Shown here: in pieces, positions 1 through 8,784 of the stretch
How the letters are laid out: the number at the start of each line of letters is the position of its first letter
Numbering within the stretch: the stretch's first letter is position 1
From: UBA7672 sp040398465
GTDB lineage: Bacteria; Pseudomonadota; Alphaproteobacteria; Caulobacterales; Hyphomonadaceae
Assembly: GCA_040398465.1 (NCBI GenBank)
Contig: JBBAUA010000008.1
Location: 20,719-84,718 of the forward strand
Reading direction: 5' to 3'
DNA length: 64,000 nt
The notes under the pieces: generated by a model
Seen by the model: the letters and a program-made list of their open reading frames with translations, nothing else
The model's database searches: none
What the model was told of the DNA's origin: nothing
Translations under genes and position numbers: made by a program

Positions 1-359
1 AAAGCCTCGTTCCGGTAGACCAGTTCCTCGGGCACCACGCCCGCCCGCATGATCTCGCCGCGGTGATAGACGTCGTAGAGAAACGCGTTCAGGGCCCGGC
101 TGCGCTGCTTGATGCCGCGCGACAGCTTGCGCCACTCGGCCGCCCCGAAGACGCGCGGGATCAGGTCGAACGGGATCAGCCGCTCCGGATCGGCCCCCTC
201 GCCATAGACCGCGAACGTGATGCCGATCTTGCGGAAAATGGCCTCCGCCTCGCTCTGGCGCAGGTTGAGCAGGTCAATGCCGGTCGCGTTTATCCATTCC
301 GCGACCTTCTCGTAAGGACCCCGGACCGATCGGTCGTCAGCGAACATTTCGTTGTACAT
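1..359 (-). CDS. Circularly permuted ATP-grasp protein (N-terminal part, cut by window edge)
   Basis: Reading from the ATG at 359 gives 119 residues that run off the left edge. The opening MYNEMFADD, then GITFAVYG, RLIPFDLIPRV and GIKQRSRALNAFLYDVYH, is the hallmark N-terminus of the circularly permuted ATP-grasp type 2 family (DUF404/DUF407 region). Family members are predicted ATP-dependent carboxylate-amine ligases, often encoded with an alpha-E protein and a transglutaminase. An in-frame stop lies five codons upstream of the ATG, which fixes the start. The ATP-binding core and the operon partners are outside the window, so the substrate cannot be inferred. Confidence 0.85.
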   Translation of the reverse strand, partial: MYNEMFADDRSVRGPYEKVAEWINATGIDLLNLRQSEAEAIFRKIGITFAVYGEGADPERLIPFDLIPRVFGAAEWRKLSRGIKQRSRALNAFLYDVYHRGEIMRAGVVPEELVYRNEA

Positions 360-621
360 GCCACCCCAGTCCTAGCGGGTGGAATCGCCATCGCGAAGCC
401 ACCCCGGTACGCCCGTCTCCGCAGCACACACTCCTGCTTAAACTTTGGGCAGACAAAGGAAATAGCCCGCAGCCTCCCCTGAGGCCAATCCTCTCAACAA
501 TTGATTGCGGCCATCCGGTCCGGACCTGAGGGAACAGTCCCACGGTCCCGCCCGTTCATGTCACCCTGCCTCCCTGGACCCGGGGCAGGACCCATCACAG
601 AAGGGCCTGCGAGGACGACCC

Positions 622-1332
622 ATGCCGGACAAGGCTCTGCACAACCTCCGCCGCCTCGCCCTCTCCGAAATCGGCGCCGTTATCGCGATGGGCATCGCCG
701 CCCTCGGCGCCTTTGCCTTCATGGCGATCGCCGACGAGGCGCTGGAGGGCGACACGCACGCCTTCGACGAGTCGATCCTCAAGGCCCTTCGCGAGCCGGG
801 CGACGCCAGCAACCCGATCGGCCCGGCATGGCTGGCGGACATGATGGCGGACCTGACGGCCCTCGGAGGGATAGCGGTCCTGACCCTTCTGGTGGTCGGC
901 GTCGTCTTCTACCTGCTCTCGGTGGGCAAGCGCGGCACGGCCCTTCTGGTCGGCGGCGCCGTCGGCAGCGGCGCGATCCTGTCCGCGCTGCTGAAGCTCG
1001 GCTTCGACCGCCCCCGGCCCGACCTCATTGCCCACCTCTCGCACGCCTACAGCTCCAGCTTCCCGAGCGGCCACGCGATGCTCTCGGCCGTGACCTACCT
1101 CACGCTCGGCGTGCTGCTCGCCCGCGCGCACGAACGCCGGCGCACCAAGATCATCGTGATGACCTACGGCGTCACGCTCACCGTGCTGATCGGCCTGAGC
1201 CGCATCTATCTCGGCGTCCACTGGCCAACAGACGTCATGGCCGGCTGGGCCCTCGGCGCCGCGTGGGCCGCAGTCTGGTGGCTGATCGCCTGGCAGCTCC
1301 AGCGTCGGGGCAAGATCGAACAGCCGGCCTGA
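622..1332 (+). CDS. PAP2-family membrane phosphatase
   Basis: A 236-residue integral membrane protein with all three PAP2 signature motifs: KLGFDRPRP near 125-133, PSGH at 148-151 and SRIYLGVHWPTD at 193-204. The histidines at 151 and 200 are the expected catalytic pair. Family members remove phosphate from membrane lipids such as phosphatidate, undecaprenyl pyrophosphate or phosphatidylglycerophosphate; the substrate here is unknown. Hydrophobic segments lie near 15-35, 83-100, 105-125, 155-168, 177-192 and 205-225. I chose the ATG at 622 over the longer frame starting at 505 because GAGGA stands 6 bases before it and the upstream extension has no membrane-protein character. The gene ends 6 bp from the convergent next gene. 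Confidence 0.9.
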   Translation: MPDKALHNLRRLALSEIGAVIAMGIAALGAFAFMAIADEALEGDTHAFDESILKALREPGDASNPIGPAWLADMMADLTALGGIAVLTLLVVGVVFYLLSVGKRGTALLVGGAVGSGAILSALLKLGFDRPRPDLIAHLSHAYSSSFPSGHAMLSAVTYLTLGVLLARAHERRRTKIIVMTYGVTLTVLIGLSRIYLGVHWPTDVMAGWALGAAWAAVWWLIAWQLQRRGKIEQPA

Positions 1333-1338
1333 CGACGG

Positions 1339-2484
1339 CTACGGCTTGCCCTTCGCCGGCTTGGCGCTCGCCTTCCTGGCTGCAGCCGCCTCGCGCGCCT
1401 CCATCACGCGCGCGCCTTCGAGAATGCCCTGCAGCGCGTAATTGCCTTCGTGGCAGGCGTACTCGTACATCTTGCCATTGAGCGCCGCGAACTCGTACTC
1501 GCCGCCCCATGGCGCATCCCACAGCGTCGGGTCCTCGATGGTGAAGCCGTAATAGAGCCGGTCATCGGCGACGCGCCTGAAACGCTCGGTGACCTTGAGG
1601 TCCTTCCACGAGCCCATGAATTGCTGGCTCTGCGGAATGTGGGTGGTCTCCACCACCAGCGTGTCGCCATCCCACCAGCCGATCGAATCCCCGAAATAGG
1701 GCCGCACGTCGTCGGCGCGATGCTTCGAATTCAGCCGCACGATCCGCGCATCGTGCACCATCTCGGTTGCGATCACGACATGGTCCGGCGACTGAACGAT
1801 CTGGTAGCTGTTGTTGTAGAATCCGTTGGCGAACATCGGCGGCCCGGCATTGCGGCCGAACGAGATGATGCAGCGCTCCGTCGCGCGCGATTCCGGATTG
1901 TCGAACGACTGGCCGCGCGGCGGGGTCGGTCCCAGCAGCTTCACGAAGGCCGGCGGCTCGGGCGCTGGCGCAGGCGTTGCGCCCGCCTTGCGCGGCGGCG
2001 CCGTTCCCGTTGGTGTCGTGATGATCGACGAGCGCGGCTGGCCGTTGACCCGCATCACATGATTGCCCGGATCGATCCAGAAGCGGTTGTAGCCGCCGGT
2101 GGCCCCGCCGCCTGCGAGATATTCCGGCTTGATGTCTTTCGGGATGACGTACTCGGCCGGCGCATCCGCCGCGGTCGGCGCATTGCCCTCCTCGATCTCC
2201 TCGACCATCTCCTGCTCGATCTTGCCGACCTCTTCCTCGGTATAGACGAGGCTCTTCACACCGGCCGGACGCGTCATCTTCGTCAGCGTCGTGTTGTGCC
2301 AGAAGCCCTGCAGGTCCGGCTGCCCGATCTTCAGCTTCGGCGCCGTGTAGGGCGGGTAAGGCTTGGTTGGATCGTATTTCTGTGCCGTCTGCGCTGTCGG
2401 CGACTGCGCAAGTGCGGCAGGCGCGCCGAAGGCAAGCGCGATCGAAAGTGATGTGGCGATGGTGGCAAGCAGAGCGTGGCGCAA
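1339..2484 (-). CDS. Secreted protein of unknown function
   Basis: A 381-residue protein with a clear Sec signal peptide (RHALLATIATSLSIALAFGAP, cleavage probably after the Ala-Leu-Ala at about residue 26). A proline-rich stretch follows, then a motif of the form GQPDLQGFWHN, and a body rich in Trp and Tyr. Similar proteins with a D-L-x-G-x-W segment after the signal peptide are common in marine and soil Proteobacteria, but I know of no established function. The TTG at 2484 is preferred as start because AGGAGA sits just upstream and the signal peptide begins there; the earlier ATG at 2553 would add an arginine-rich extension ahead of the signal. The C-terminus is Ala/Lys-rich. It appears monocistronic. 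Confidence 0.7.
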   Translation of the reverse strand: MRHALLATIATSLSIALAFGAPAALAQSPTAQTAQKYDPTKPYPPYTAPKLKIGQPDLQGFWHNTTLTKMTRPAGVKSLVYTEEEVGKIEQEMVEEIEEGNAPTAADAPAEYVIPKDIKPEYLAGGGATGGYNRFWIDPGNHVMRVNGQPRSSIITTPTGTAPPRKAGATPAPAPEPPAFVKLLGPTPPRGQSFDNPESRATERCIISFGRNAGPPMFANGFYNNSYQIVQSPDHVVIATEMVHDARIVRLNSKHRADDVRPYFGDSIGWWDGDTLVVETTHIPQSQQFMGSWKDLKVTERFRRVADDRLYYGFTIEDPTLWDAPWGGEYEFAALNGKMYEYACHEGNYALQGILEGARVMEAREAAAARKASAKPAKGKP

Positions 2485-2713
2485 GTCAAATCTCCTGCAG
2501 CATGGGACGCGTCTAACTGCCCCAAGCCTAGGCGCCTGCGCACCCGCCCGCAATGCGCGACGCGCGCCTGCTCCACCCCCGATCCGCGCGAACCCCGCCT
2601 CAACGCGAGGTCAAGCTGGCTCACGTCTGGTTGATTTATGGATGCCAACCGGTCGACAGCGGCTGACGCGGCAACCGCTTGCTCCCCAACACGCCCCTCG
2701 CTAGCAGTCGCGC

Positions 2714-3862
2714 ATGACCACCCCGGAAGCCCTCCTCAAGGACAGCGCCCGCGCGCTCGGCTTCGACGTCGCCCGCATCGCCCGCGCCGATGCCGCATGG
2801 GAGGCCGGCGACCGCCTCGCCGATTTCGTAGCCCAGGGCTTCCACGGCGACATGGGCTGGATGGCCGAGACCCTGCTGCGCCGCCAGCATCCGACGGCCA
2901 TGTGGCCCGACGCGAAATCGGCGCTCGTCGTCGGCCTCAACTACGGCCCGAAGATCGACCCGCTCGAACCGCTCACCCGGCGCGAGTACGCCACCATCTC
3001 CGTCTACGCCCAGAACGCCGACTATCACGACCTGATGAAGCGCAAGCTCCGCCAGCTCGCCTCGAACTTCGCGACAACCACCGGCCACGACGTGAAGATC
3101 TTCGTCGATACCGCGCCGCTGATGGAAAAGCCTCTTGCACAGAAGGCGGGCGTCGGCTGGCAGGGCAAGCACACCAATCTCGTCAGCCGCGAGCATGGCT
3201 CCTGGCTCTTCCTCGGCGTGATGCTGACCAGCGCCGATCTGACGCCGGACGAGCCTGCTCATGACGCATGTGGGACATGTCAGGCCTGCCTCGACATCTG
3301 CCCGACCAACGCCTTCCCTGCGCCCTACCGGCTCGATGCCCGCCGCTGCATTTCCTATCTCACTATCGAAACGAAAGGCCCGATCCCGCGCGAATTCCGG
3401 CGCGCCATCGGCAACCGCATCTATGGCTGTGACGACTGCCTCGCCGTCTGCCCATGGAACAAGTTCGCCCACGCCGCATCCGAGGCCGCGTTTCATCCGC
3501 GTGCAGAACTCACGGCGCCCCTCCTGTCCGACCTTGCGAGGCTTGATGACGCAGCCTTCCGCGAAGTCTTCGCCGGGTCGCCGATAAAGCGCATTGGCCG
3601 CGACCGTTTTGTCCGGAATGTCATGATCGCGATTGGCAATTCCGGGGAAAATAACGGGAAGACGCGACTCGTGGACTTGTGTATCCAGATGCTCGACGAT
3701 GCAGCGCCGCTGGTTCGCGGCGCATCGGTGTGGGCGCTGGGTCAGCTGTCCCCGGCCGCGAGTGACGAACAGTACAAGCTGCGGCGGGGCGATGAGTCCG
3801 ATGCCGCAGTGTGTGAGGAGTGGGATGCTGGACGAGAAGCCAGACCAGCCGCCGGGACGTGA
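2714..3862 (+). CDS. queG: Epoxyqueuosine reductase QueG
   Basis: This cobalamin- and iron-sulfur-dependent enzyme performs the last step of queuosine synthesis, reducing epoxyqueuosine in tRNA to queuosine. The 382-residue protein shows two 4Fe-4S ferredoxin-type clusters: Cys186, 189, 192, 196 (ACGTCQACLDICP) and Cys212, 239, 242, 246 (CDDCLAVCPWN). Asp132 in VDTAPLMEK matches the conserved catalytic aspartate. A HEAT-like segment of about 70 residues closes the protein (VRGASVWALGQLSP), as expected for the family. The last 38 bases overlap mtgA, so the two genes are probably cotranscribed. Confidence 0.95.
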   Translation: MTTPEALLKDSARALGFDVARIARADAAWEAGDRLADFVAQGFHGDMGWMAETLLRRQHPTAMWPDAKSALVVGLNYGPKIDPLEPLTRREYATISVYAQNADYHDLMKRKLRQLASNFATTTGHDVKIFVDTAPLMEKPLAQKAGVGWQGKHTNLVSREHGSWLFLGVMLTSADLTPDEPAHDACGTCQACLDICPTNAFPAPYRLDARRCISYLTIETKGPIPREFRRAIGNRIYGCDDCLAVCPWNKFAHAASEAAFHPRAELTAPLLSDLARLDDAAFREVFAGSPIKRIGRDRFVRNVMIAIGNSGENNGKTRLVDLCIQMLDDAAPLVRGASVWALGQLSPAASDEQYKLRRGDESDAAVCEEWDAGREARPAAGT

Positions 3863-4685
3863 CGCGGCCAGCCAGCCGCGTGTCGACAGCAATCCCGAAC
3901 CTGCACGCCCTCCCGGCGAGGCCGGCGGCGTGCTCACCCGCTGGCGCGCCGCCATCGTCCCGCAGGGCGAACGCTATTCCTACGACAAGCCGCTCTGGCG
4001 CCGCATCCTCGTCGGCTTCCTCCTCTGGACCGGCATTCTCGGCTTTGGTTTCATCGGCGTCAGCCTGCTCGCCGTCTTCGCCATCGGCTGGACCGGTCCG
4101 CCACCCACGCTCAACATGGCCGGCACAGCCATGAAGGGCATCGAGGTCCGCTCCACCTGGGTCGACCTCAAGGACATGTCCCCGCACATCGTCCGCGCCG
4201 TCATCGCCTCCGAAGACCAGAATTTCTGCGCCCATGACGGCTTCGACCTGAAGGAAATCCAGCGCGCGATGCAGGACGCCGAGAATGGCGGCGACCTGCG
4301 CGGCGCCTCCACCATCTCGCAGCAGACCGCCAAGAACGTCTTCCTGTGGAATGGCGGCGGCTGGTTCCGCAAAGGCCTCGAAGCGTACTTCACCGTGAAC
4401 GTGGAATGGATGTGGTCCAAGCCGCGCATTATGGAAACGTACCTCAACGTCGCTGAATGGGGCGATGGCATCTACGGCGTCGAACAGGCCGCGCAGGAAC
4501 GCTTCGACGTCTCGGCGAAAGACCTCACGCCAAGACAGGCCGCAGCCCTCGCAGCCGTCCTGCCCAGCCCCAACCGCTGGAAGGTCGACGGCCAGTACGC
4601 CTCCGGCCGCCGCAACACCCGCATCCAGTCGCTGATGGCCATGGTCAAACGCGACAAGCTGGATGCCTGCGTGGTCGGGCCGTAA
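3825..4685 (+). CDS. mtgA: Monofunctional biosynthetic peptidoglycan transglycosylase
   Basis: A GT51 glycosyltransferase that polymerises lipid II into glycan strands at the inner membrane. The 286-residue protein has a disordered Pro-rich cytoplasmic N-terminus (1-40), one membrane anchor near 61-88, and a periplasmic catalytic domain. The catalytic Glu lies in ASEDQNF (E130), followed by GASTISQQTAKN (161-171) and a segment RIMETYLNVAEWG typical of the family. There is no transpeptidase domain, which separates it from bifunctional penicillin-binding proteins. The ATG at 3825 has GAGGAG a few bases upstream and lies inside the end of queG, suggesting translational coupling. Confidence 0.95.
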   Translation: MLDEKPDQPPGRDAASQPRVDSNPEPARPPGEAGGVLTRWRAAIVPQGERYSYDKPLWRRILVGFLLWTGILGFGFIGVSLLAVFAIGWTGPPPTLNMAGTAMKGIEVRSTWVDLKDMSPHIVRAVIASEDQNFCAHDGFDLKEIQRAMQDAENGGDLRGASTISQQTAKNVFLWNGGGWFRKGLEAYFTVNVEWMWSKPRIMETYLNVAEWGDGIYGVEQAAQERFDVSAKDLTPRQAAALAAVLPSPNRWKVDGQYASGRRNTRIQSLMAMVKRDKLDACVVGP

Positions 4686-4800
4686 CCGCACGAAAGCCAA
4701 ACATCCCGGGATTCTGCATTCACGCCGGAAACGCGCGCTCAGGAATCCAGCCCCACCCACTGGGTCATTCCGAATGGAAGCGGACAAAGTCGGCGCCCCT

Positions 4801-4893
4801 CGCGAAGGCGGGGTCCAGTCCTGCACGAAGCGCAGGCTCGCACCCACAGAAGCGCGCCAATGCGCGCTGACCAGACCTCCGCCTTCGCGGAGG
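4801..4893. repeat. Intergenic palindromic repeat remnant
   Basis: The gap between mtgA and mutM (4686-4982) holds CGCGAAGGCGG at 4801-4811 and its exact reverse complement CCGCCTTCGCG at 4879-4889. The right copy also folds into a local hairpin, CCTCCGC-CTTC-GCGGAGG (4876-4893). Short palindromes built on a GCCTTCGC core are common intergenic repeats in high-GC alphaproteobacteria. I infer this is one such element, possibly acting as a transcription end for the two convergent genes. No ORF is credible in the gap. Confidence 0.45.
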
Positions 4894-4982
4894 ACACGGC
4901 TGAGAGGTTTGCGCCTGAGCCGGCGTGAACGGAATCAGAAGGGCCGCACCAACCCCGCCGCCCCACGGCAGGGATCGCGCCC

Positions 4983-5831
4983 TCATGTCCTTTGACAAAC
5001 CGCGCAGTAGAACGTCGATCGCCCCGACTGCACCATCCGCTTTACTGGCTTCTCGCACACAACACACCCCTCGCCTTCCCGGTCATAGACCTGGAAGGAG
5101 TGCTGGAAGTATCCGAGCTCGCCATCAGCCGTCTTGAAGTCCGAGATGGTCGAGCCGCCAGCGACGATCGCCTCTTCGATCACTCTGCGCACGTCGATCG
5201 CCAGCCGCTCCAGCCGGTCCTTCCTCAAGGACCCCGCCAGCTTCTTCGGCGAAATGCCCGACCGGAACAGCGCCTCGCACACATAGATGTTGCCCAGCCC
5301 CGCCACGACAGTCTGGTCCAGCAGCGCCGACTTCACAGGCGTCTTCTTCCCCCGGAAAGCCTCCGACAGATAAGCGCCCGAGAATTCATTCGAGATCGGC
5401 TCCGGGCCCATCCCCGCAAACGGCGGATAACTCGCGATATCGTCCAGCGGCCACAGGTCCATGAAGCCGAAGCGCCGCGCATCATTGAAAACGACCCGGC
5501 CACCGCCCTGCATCCCGAACACGACATGGTCGTGCTTTTCATCCTCGCCGGCCTGATGGTGGAATTTCCCTGGCGTCGATCCGGAGACCGTGAATCGCCC
5601 TGTCATGCCCAGGTGCATGATCAGCGCCTCGCCATTGGACAACTCGCCCACAAGGTATTTCGCCCGCCGTCCCAGACGGTCCAGCCGGGCGCCCTCGATG
5701 CGCTGGTTAAAGTTCTCCGGGAACGGGAAACGCAGGTCCGCCCGGCGCGTCTCCACCCGGATTATGCGTTTACCTTCCATCGCGGGGCTGAGCCCGCGAC
5801 GAACAGTCTCGACTTCAGGCAATTCTGGCAT
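4983..5831 (-). CDS. mutM: Formamidopyrimidine-DNA glycosylase (Fpg)
   Basis: This base-excision repair enzyme removes 8-oxoguanine and ring-opened purines and cuts the abasic site. The 282-residue protein begins MPELPEVETVRRGL, with the catalytic proline at position 2 and Glu at 3. It carries a helix-two-turn-helix segment (QTVVAGLGNIYVCEALF) and a C-terminal zinc finger with two Cys pairs (CVVCEKP and FYCAVCQRT). The length is normal. The start is fixed by the need for Pro2; the longer open frame upstream is read-through. Its start codon lies 45 bp from that of the divergent ubiE, so the two share a short promoter region. Confidence 0.97.
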   Translation of the reverse strand: MPELPEVETVRRGLSPAMEGKRIIRVETRRADLRFPFPENFNQRIEGARLDRLGRRAKYLVGELSNGEALIMHLGMTGRFTVSGSTPGKFHHQAGEDEKHDHVVFGMQGGGRVVFNDARRFGFMDLWPLDDIASYPPFAGMGPEPISNEFSGAYLSEAFRGKKTPVKSALLDQTVVAGLGNIYVCEALFRSGISPKKLAGSLRKDRLERLAIDVRRVIEEAIVAGGSTISDFKTADGELGYFQHSFQVYDREGEGCVVCEKPVKRMVQSGRSTFYCAVCQRT

Positions 5832-5876
5832 CGCGTGGATATAGCCGCGGGCGGGCCGTTCGCCTATGTTCGTCGG

Positions 5877-6635
5877 ATGGACGAGGACAAGGTTTCCTTC
5901 GGATTCGAGGATGTCAGCCGGGATGAAAAATCCCGCCGCGTCAAAGGCGTGTTCGCGTCGGTTGCGGGCAAATACGACCTGATGAACGATCTCATGTCGG
6001 CAGGCGTCCACAGGATCTGGAAAGCCAACATGATCGCCTGGCTGAACCCCCAGCCTGGCGAGACGCTGATCGATGTGGCCGGAGGAACAGGCGACGTCGC
6101 CCGCGCCTTCCAGAAACGCGCCAACGATGTCGCCCGCCGCCGCAATGTGACGGCCGAAACGATGACCTTCGTTTCCGACATCAACGAGGCGATGCTCGTC
6201 GCCGGCATCAAGCCCGACGACCACAACATGCCCCGCCTCGCCTGCGATGCAGCCGCACTCCCCTTCCCGGATCGCTGCGCCGACGCTGTGACGATCTCCT
6301 TCGGCATCCGCAACGTCGTCGAGATCGACAAGGCGCTGTCGGAATTCCGCCGCGTGCTGAAACCCGGAGGCCGCTTCGCCTGCCTCGAATTCTCGCACAT
6401 GACGCACCGCGTTCTGCAGCAGGCTTACGACCAGTATTCCTTCAACGTGATCCCGGCGCTCGGCGGTCTCGTGACGGGCGACAAGGACAGTTACAAATAC
6501 CTCGTCGAATCGATCCGCCGCTTTCCGAACCAGGACGATTTCGCAGACCGCATCCGCGCCGCCGGCTTTGGCGAGGTGAACTACTGGAACTATTCCGGCG
6601 GCATCGCCGCCCTCCACACCGGATGGGCGGTGTAG
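5877..6635 (+). CDS. ubiE: Ubiquinone/menaquinone biosynthesis C-methyltransferase
   Basis: An SAM-dependent methyltransferase that makes the C-methylation of the quinone ring in ubiquinone synthesis (and of demethylmenaquinone where present). The 252-residue protein contains SAM-binding motif I, LIDVAGGTGD, at 64-73, the family segments KYDLMNDLMSAGVHRIWK and GIRNVVEIDKAL, and the post-motif FRRVLKPGGRF. The gene is followed after a single base by ubiB, so the two form an operon. The start at 5877 gives the usual length; longer upstream reading frames run through mutM. Confidence 0.97.
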   Translation: MDEDKVSFGFEDVSRDEKSRRVKGVFASVAGKYDLMNDLMSAGVHRIWKANMIAWLNPQPGETLIDVAGGTGDVARAFQKRANDVARRRNVTAETMTFVSDINEAMLVAGIKPDDHNMPRLACDAAALPFPDRCADAVTISFGIRNVVEIDKALSEFRRVLKPGGRFACLEFSHMTHRVLQQAYDQYSFNVIPALGGLVTGDKDSYKYLVESIRRFPNQDDFADRIRAAGFGEVNYWNYSGGIAALHTGWAV

Positions 6636-6636
6636 G

Positions 6637-8178
6637 ATGCTCACTGCACTCAGCGACTATCTGCGCCTCGCCCGCGCCGGCGCGGTCATGGTTCGCAACG
6701 ACGTCATCATTCCCGACGCCTACCGCTCGCGGATCCCGTTTGCTGCGAAAGCCGCGGGCGCCGTTCTCCGCATCTTTCCCGGCGGCGGCGGTCGCGGCCG
6801 CCCCGGCGAACGCTTCGCCTGCGCGCTGGAAAAGCTCGGCCCCGCCTGGATCAAGCTCGGCCAGTTCATGGCCACCCGCCCGGACGTGATCGGCGTCGAA
6901 GCCGCAAATGATCTCTCTCGCCTGAAGGACCAGATACCGCCCTTCCCGAAATCGCAGGCCCTGAAAACGCTCCGCTCCGAGTTCGGCGCCGGGACAGATC
7001 ACCTGTTCCCCGATCTCGGCAACCCGATCGCCGCCGCCTCCGTCGCCCAGGTCCACCGCATCGAAACGCCCAAGGGGCCGCGTGCGGTAAAGATCCTGCG
7101 CCCCAATATCGAGCGCACGATGGAGCTCGAACTCCGCGCAATGAAACGCGTCGCCTATTCCGCGCAGAAGCACGGCAACGCAGAAGTCCAGCGCATGGAG
7201 CCGGCCGCCTTCATCGACACGATGGCGACCTCCCTCACCCGCGAGATGGACCTGCGGTTCGAAGCGGGCGCCGCCTCCGAATTCGCCGAGATCGCCGCCA
7301 TCGACGGCTATGTCCACGCCCCGCAGGTCGACTGGGAGCGCACCAGCCAGCGCGTCCTCACCACGGAATGGATCGAGGGCCGCTCCCTCACCAACCCAGG
7401 CCCGATGTCGGCCGAGCAGCGCATCGATCTCGCCAACCGCATCACGCGCGGCTTTCTCGCCTGCGCCCTTGATCACGGCTTCTTCCATGCCGACCTGCAT
7501 GAAGGGAACATGATCCTCGCGCCCGACGGTCGCCTCGTGCTGGTCGACTTCGGCATCATGGGCCGCATCGGCCCCAACGAGCGGCTGTTCCTCGCCCAGA
7601 TTATCAAGGGCTTCCTCGACCGCGACTACAAGCATGTTGCCCGCGTCCACTTCGAGGCCGGCTACGTTCCCGCCTCGCACTCGATGGACGAGTTCGCCCA
7701 GGCGCTGCGTTCCGTCGGCGAGCCCATCTTCGGCAAGGACGCGTCCAACCTGTCGATGGCCCGCGTCCTGCTGCAGCTGTTCGACATCACCCGCCAGTTC
7801 GGCATGCACCTGCGCCCCGAGCTTATCCTGCTCCAGAAAACAATGGTGCAGGTCGAAGGCGTCGCCCGCACGATCGACCCGGCCCACAATATCTGGCAGG
7901 CCGCCCAGCCCATCGTCGAACGCTGGAGCCGCCGCGAATTCGGCGCCGAGGGTGTCCGCAAACTTGCCATAGACGCGGCCCGCGAAGCCTTCGCCCGCCT
8001 CCGCCGCCTGCCCGAGACCCTCGCCAAGCTCGACGAGGCCTTGAACCGCGCCGCCTCGCCCCCACCTGCTCCCGTCGTCGTGAAGCAGGCCACCGGGTGG
8101 GCGTGGCTCCTCACAGGCGCCGCGATCTCCGCTGTTTCAGCTGCAGGGTTGTGGTTCTTGCTGATTTATCGGCCGTAA
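6637..8178 (+). CDS. ubiB: UbiB atypical kinase for ubiquinone biosynthesis
   Basis: An ADCK/ABC1-family ATPase needed for ubiquinone synthesis, thought to act on or around the membrane-bound Coq precursors. Over 513 residues it shows the family-specific KxGQ motif (73-76, KLGQFMATRPD), the Ala-rich nucleotide loop AAASVAQVH (132-140), a lysine in VKILRP (152), a catalytic-loop equivalent HADLHEGN near 285, and DFGIMGR near 304. One hydrophobic helix at the extreme C-terminus should anchor it in the membrane. It starts one base after the ubiE stop. In many alphaproteobacteria coaBC and dut follow; here they lie about 51 kb away. Confidence 0.95.
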   Translation: MLTALSDYLRLARAGAVMVRNDVIIPDAYRSRIPFAAKAAGAVLRIFPGGGGRGRPGERFACALEKLGPAWIKLGQFMATRPDVIGVEAANDLSRLKDQIPPFPKSQALKTLRSEFGAGTDHLFPDLGNPIAAASVAQVHRIETPKGPRAVKILRPNIERTMELELRAMKRVAYSAQKHGNAEVQRMEPAAFIDTMATSLTREMDLRFEAGAASEFAEIAAIDGYVHAPQVDWERTSQRVLTTEWIEGRSLTNPGPMSAEQRIDLANRITRGFLACALDHGFFHADLHEGNMILAPDGRLVLVDFGIMGRIGPNERLFLAQIIKGFLDRDYKHVARVHFEAGYVPASHSMDEFAQALRSVGEPIFGKDASNLSMARVLLQLFDITRQFGMHLRPELILLQKTMVQVEGVARTIDPAHNIWQAAQPIVERWSRREFGAEGVRKLAIDAAREAFARLRRLPETLAKLDEALNRAASPPPAPVVVKQATGWAWLLTGAAISAVSAAGLWFLLIYRP

Positions 8179-8198
8179 GCCCTGTGCCGCAAACGCAA

Positions 8199-8226
8199 AC
8201 GGCGCGACCTGTGAAGGGCGCGCCGT
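8199..8226. terminator. Hairpin between convergent ubiB and H1-like gene
   Basis: ACGGCGCG at 8199-8206 pairs exactly with CGCGCCGT at 8219-8226 across a 12-base loop. It lies in the 86-bp gap between two convergent genes. No U-tract follows on either strand, so it is a weak intrinsic terminator at best. Confidence 0.35.
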
Positions 8227-8264
8227 CGCATCCTGTCGGAGGATATCTACCCGTCGGGTAGGTC

Positions 8265-8588
8265 CTACTTCTTCTTGCGCGCCACTTTCTTGGCGGGCTT
8301 CACGGCGGCGGCGGCCATCTTCATCTTCGGCGCCGGCTTCTTCGCAGCGGGTTTCCTGGCGGCGGGCTTCTTCACCGAAGCCTTCACGACCGGCTTCTTC
8401 TTCGCGACCGGCTTCTTGGCAACCGGCTTCTTCGGCATCGGGATCACGTTCGACACCGGCGCGATCGCAACCGGAGCCGGCATCGGCGCGGACGGCATCG
8501 GCGCCGGCATCGCGATCATTTTTGCGACGGGCTTGGCGGCGGCTTTCACAACCGGTTTCTTCGTGACGGTCTTTTTCGAGGTAGGCAT
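8265..8588 (-). CDS. Histone H1-like lysine/alanine/proline-rich basic protein
   Basis: A 107-residue protein with 28 lysines, almost no acidic residues and repeated KKPVAKK / AAKKP units, like the C-terminal tail of histone H1 and bacterial AlgP/Hc1-type proteins. The family is expected to be unstructured and to bind DNA or RNA without strong sequence preference. The middle (about 24-53) is different: lysine-poor and rich in Met, Pro and Ala (PAPMPSAPMPAP). The start has a good AGGAGA ribosome site. The low-complexity repeats also make the DNA internally repetitive. A nucleoid role is inference. Confidence 0.75.
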   Translation of the reverse strand: MPTSKKTVTKKPVVKAAAKPVAKMIAMPAPMPSAPMPAPVAIAPVSNVIPMPKKPVAKKPVAKKKPVVKASVKKPAARKPAAKKPAPKMKMAAAAVKPAKKVARKKK

Positions 8589-8784
8589 TCTGCTCTCCTG
8601 CTTCTCTGTTGGCGATACTGCTCGCGGCAGTCATCGATCGATCTGATGAGCCGCAACCTGCCCTGAGAAGCTGAACGCGAAGTTTCCAGAATCGCGTTCG
8701 CGACTCTTCGTGCAAAGTTTTTTGCAGAAAGTTTTGCGCGGCTCATCGCAGATCATCCGTGTCGTGACGATCACGCCTGCAATG

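Noticed and set aside
1450..2451. 333-codon plus-strand open frame over the secreted protein gene
   Set aside because: The Arg-rich composition and lack of a ribosome site mark it as a shadow; the minus-strand gene has a signal peptide and a good start.
4983..6644. Fusion of mutM with an upstream 270-residue extension
   Set aside because: Fpg needs Pro as its second residue, so translation must start at 5831. The extension is antisense to ubiE.
8265..8588. Repetitive DNA that could be mistaken for a CRISPR array
   Set aside because: The repeats are irregular, lack spacers and are explained by Lys/Ala/Pro codon repeats.
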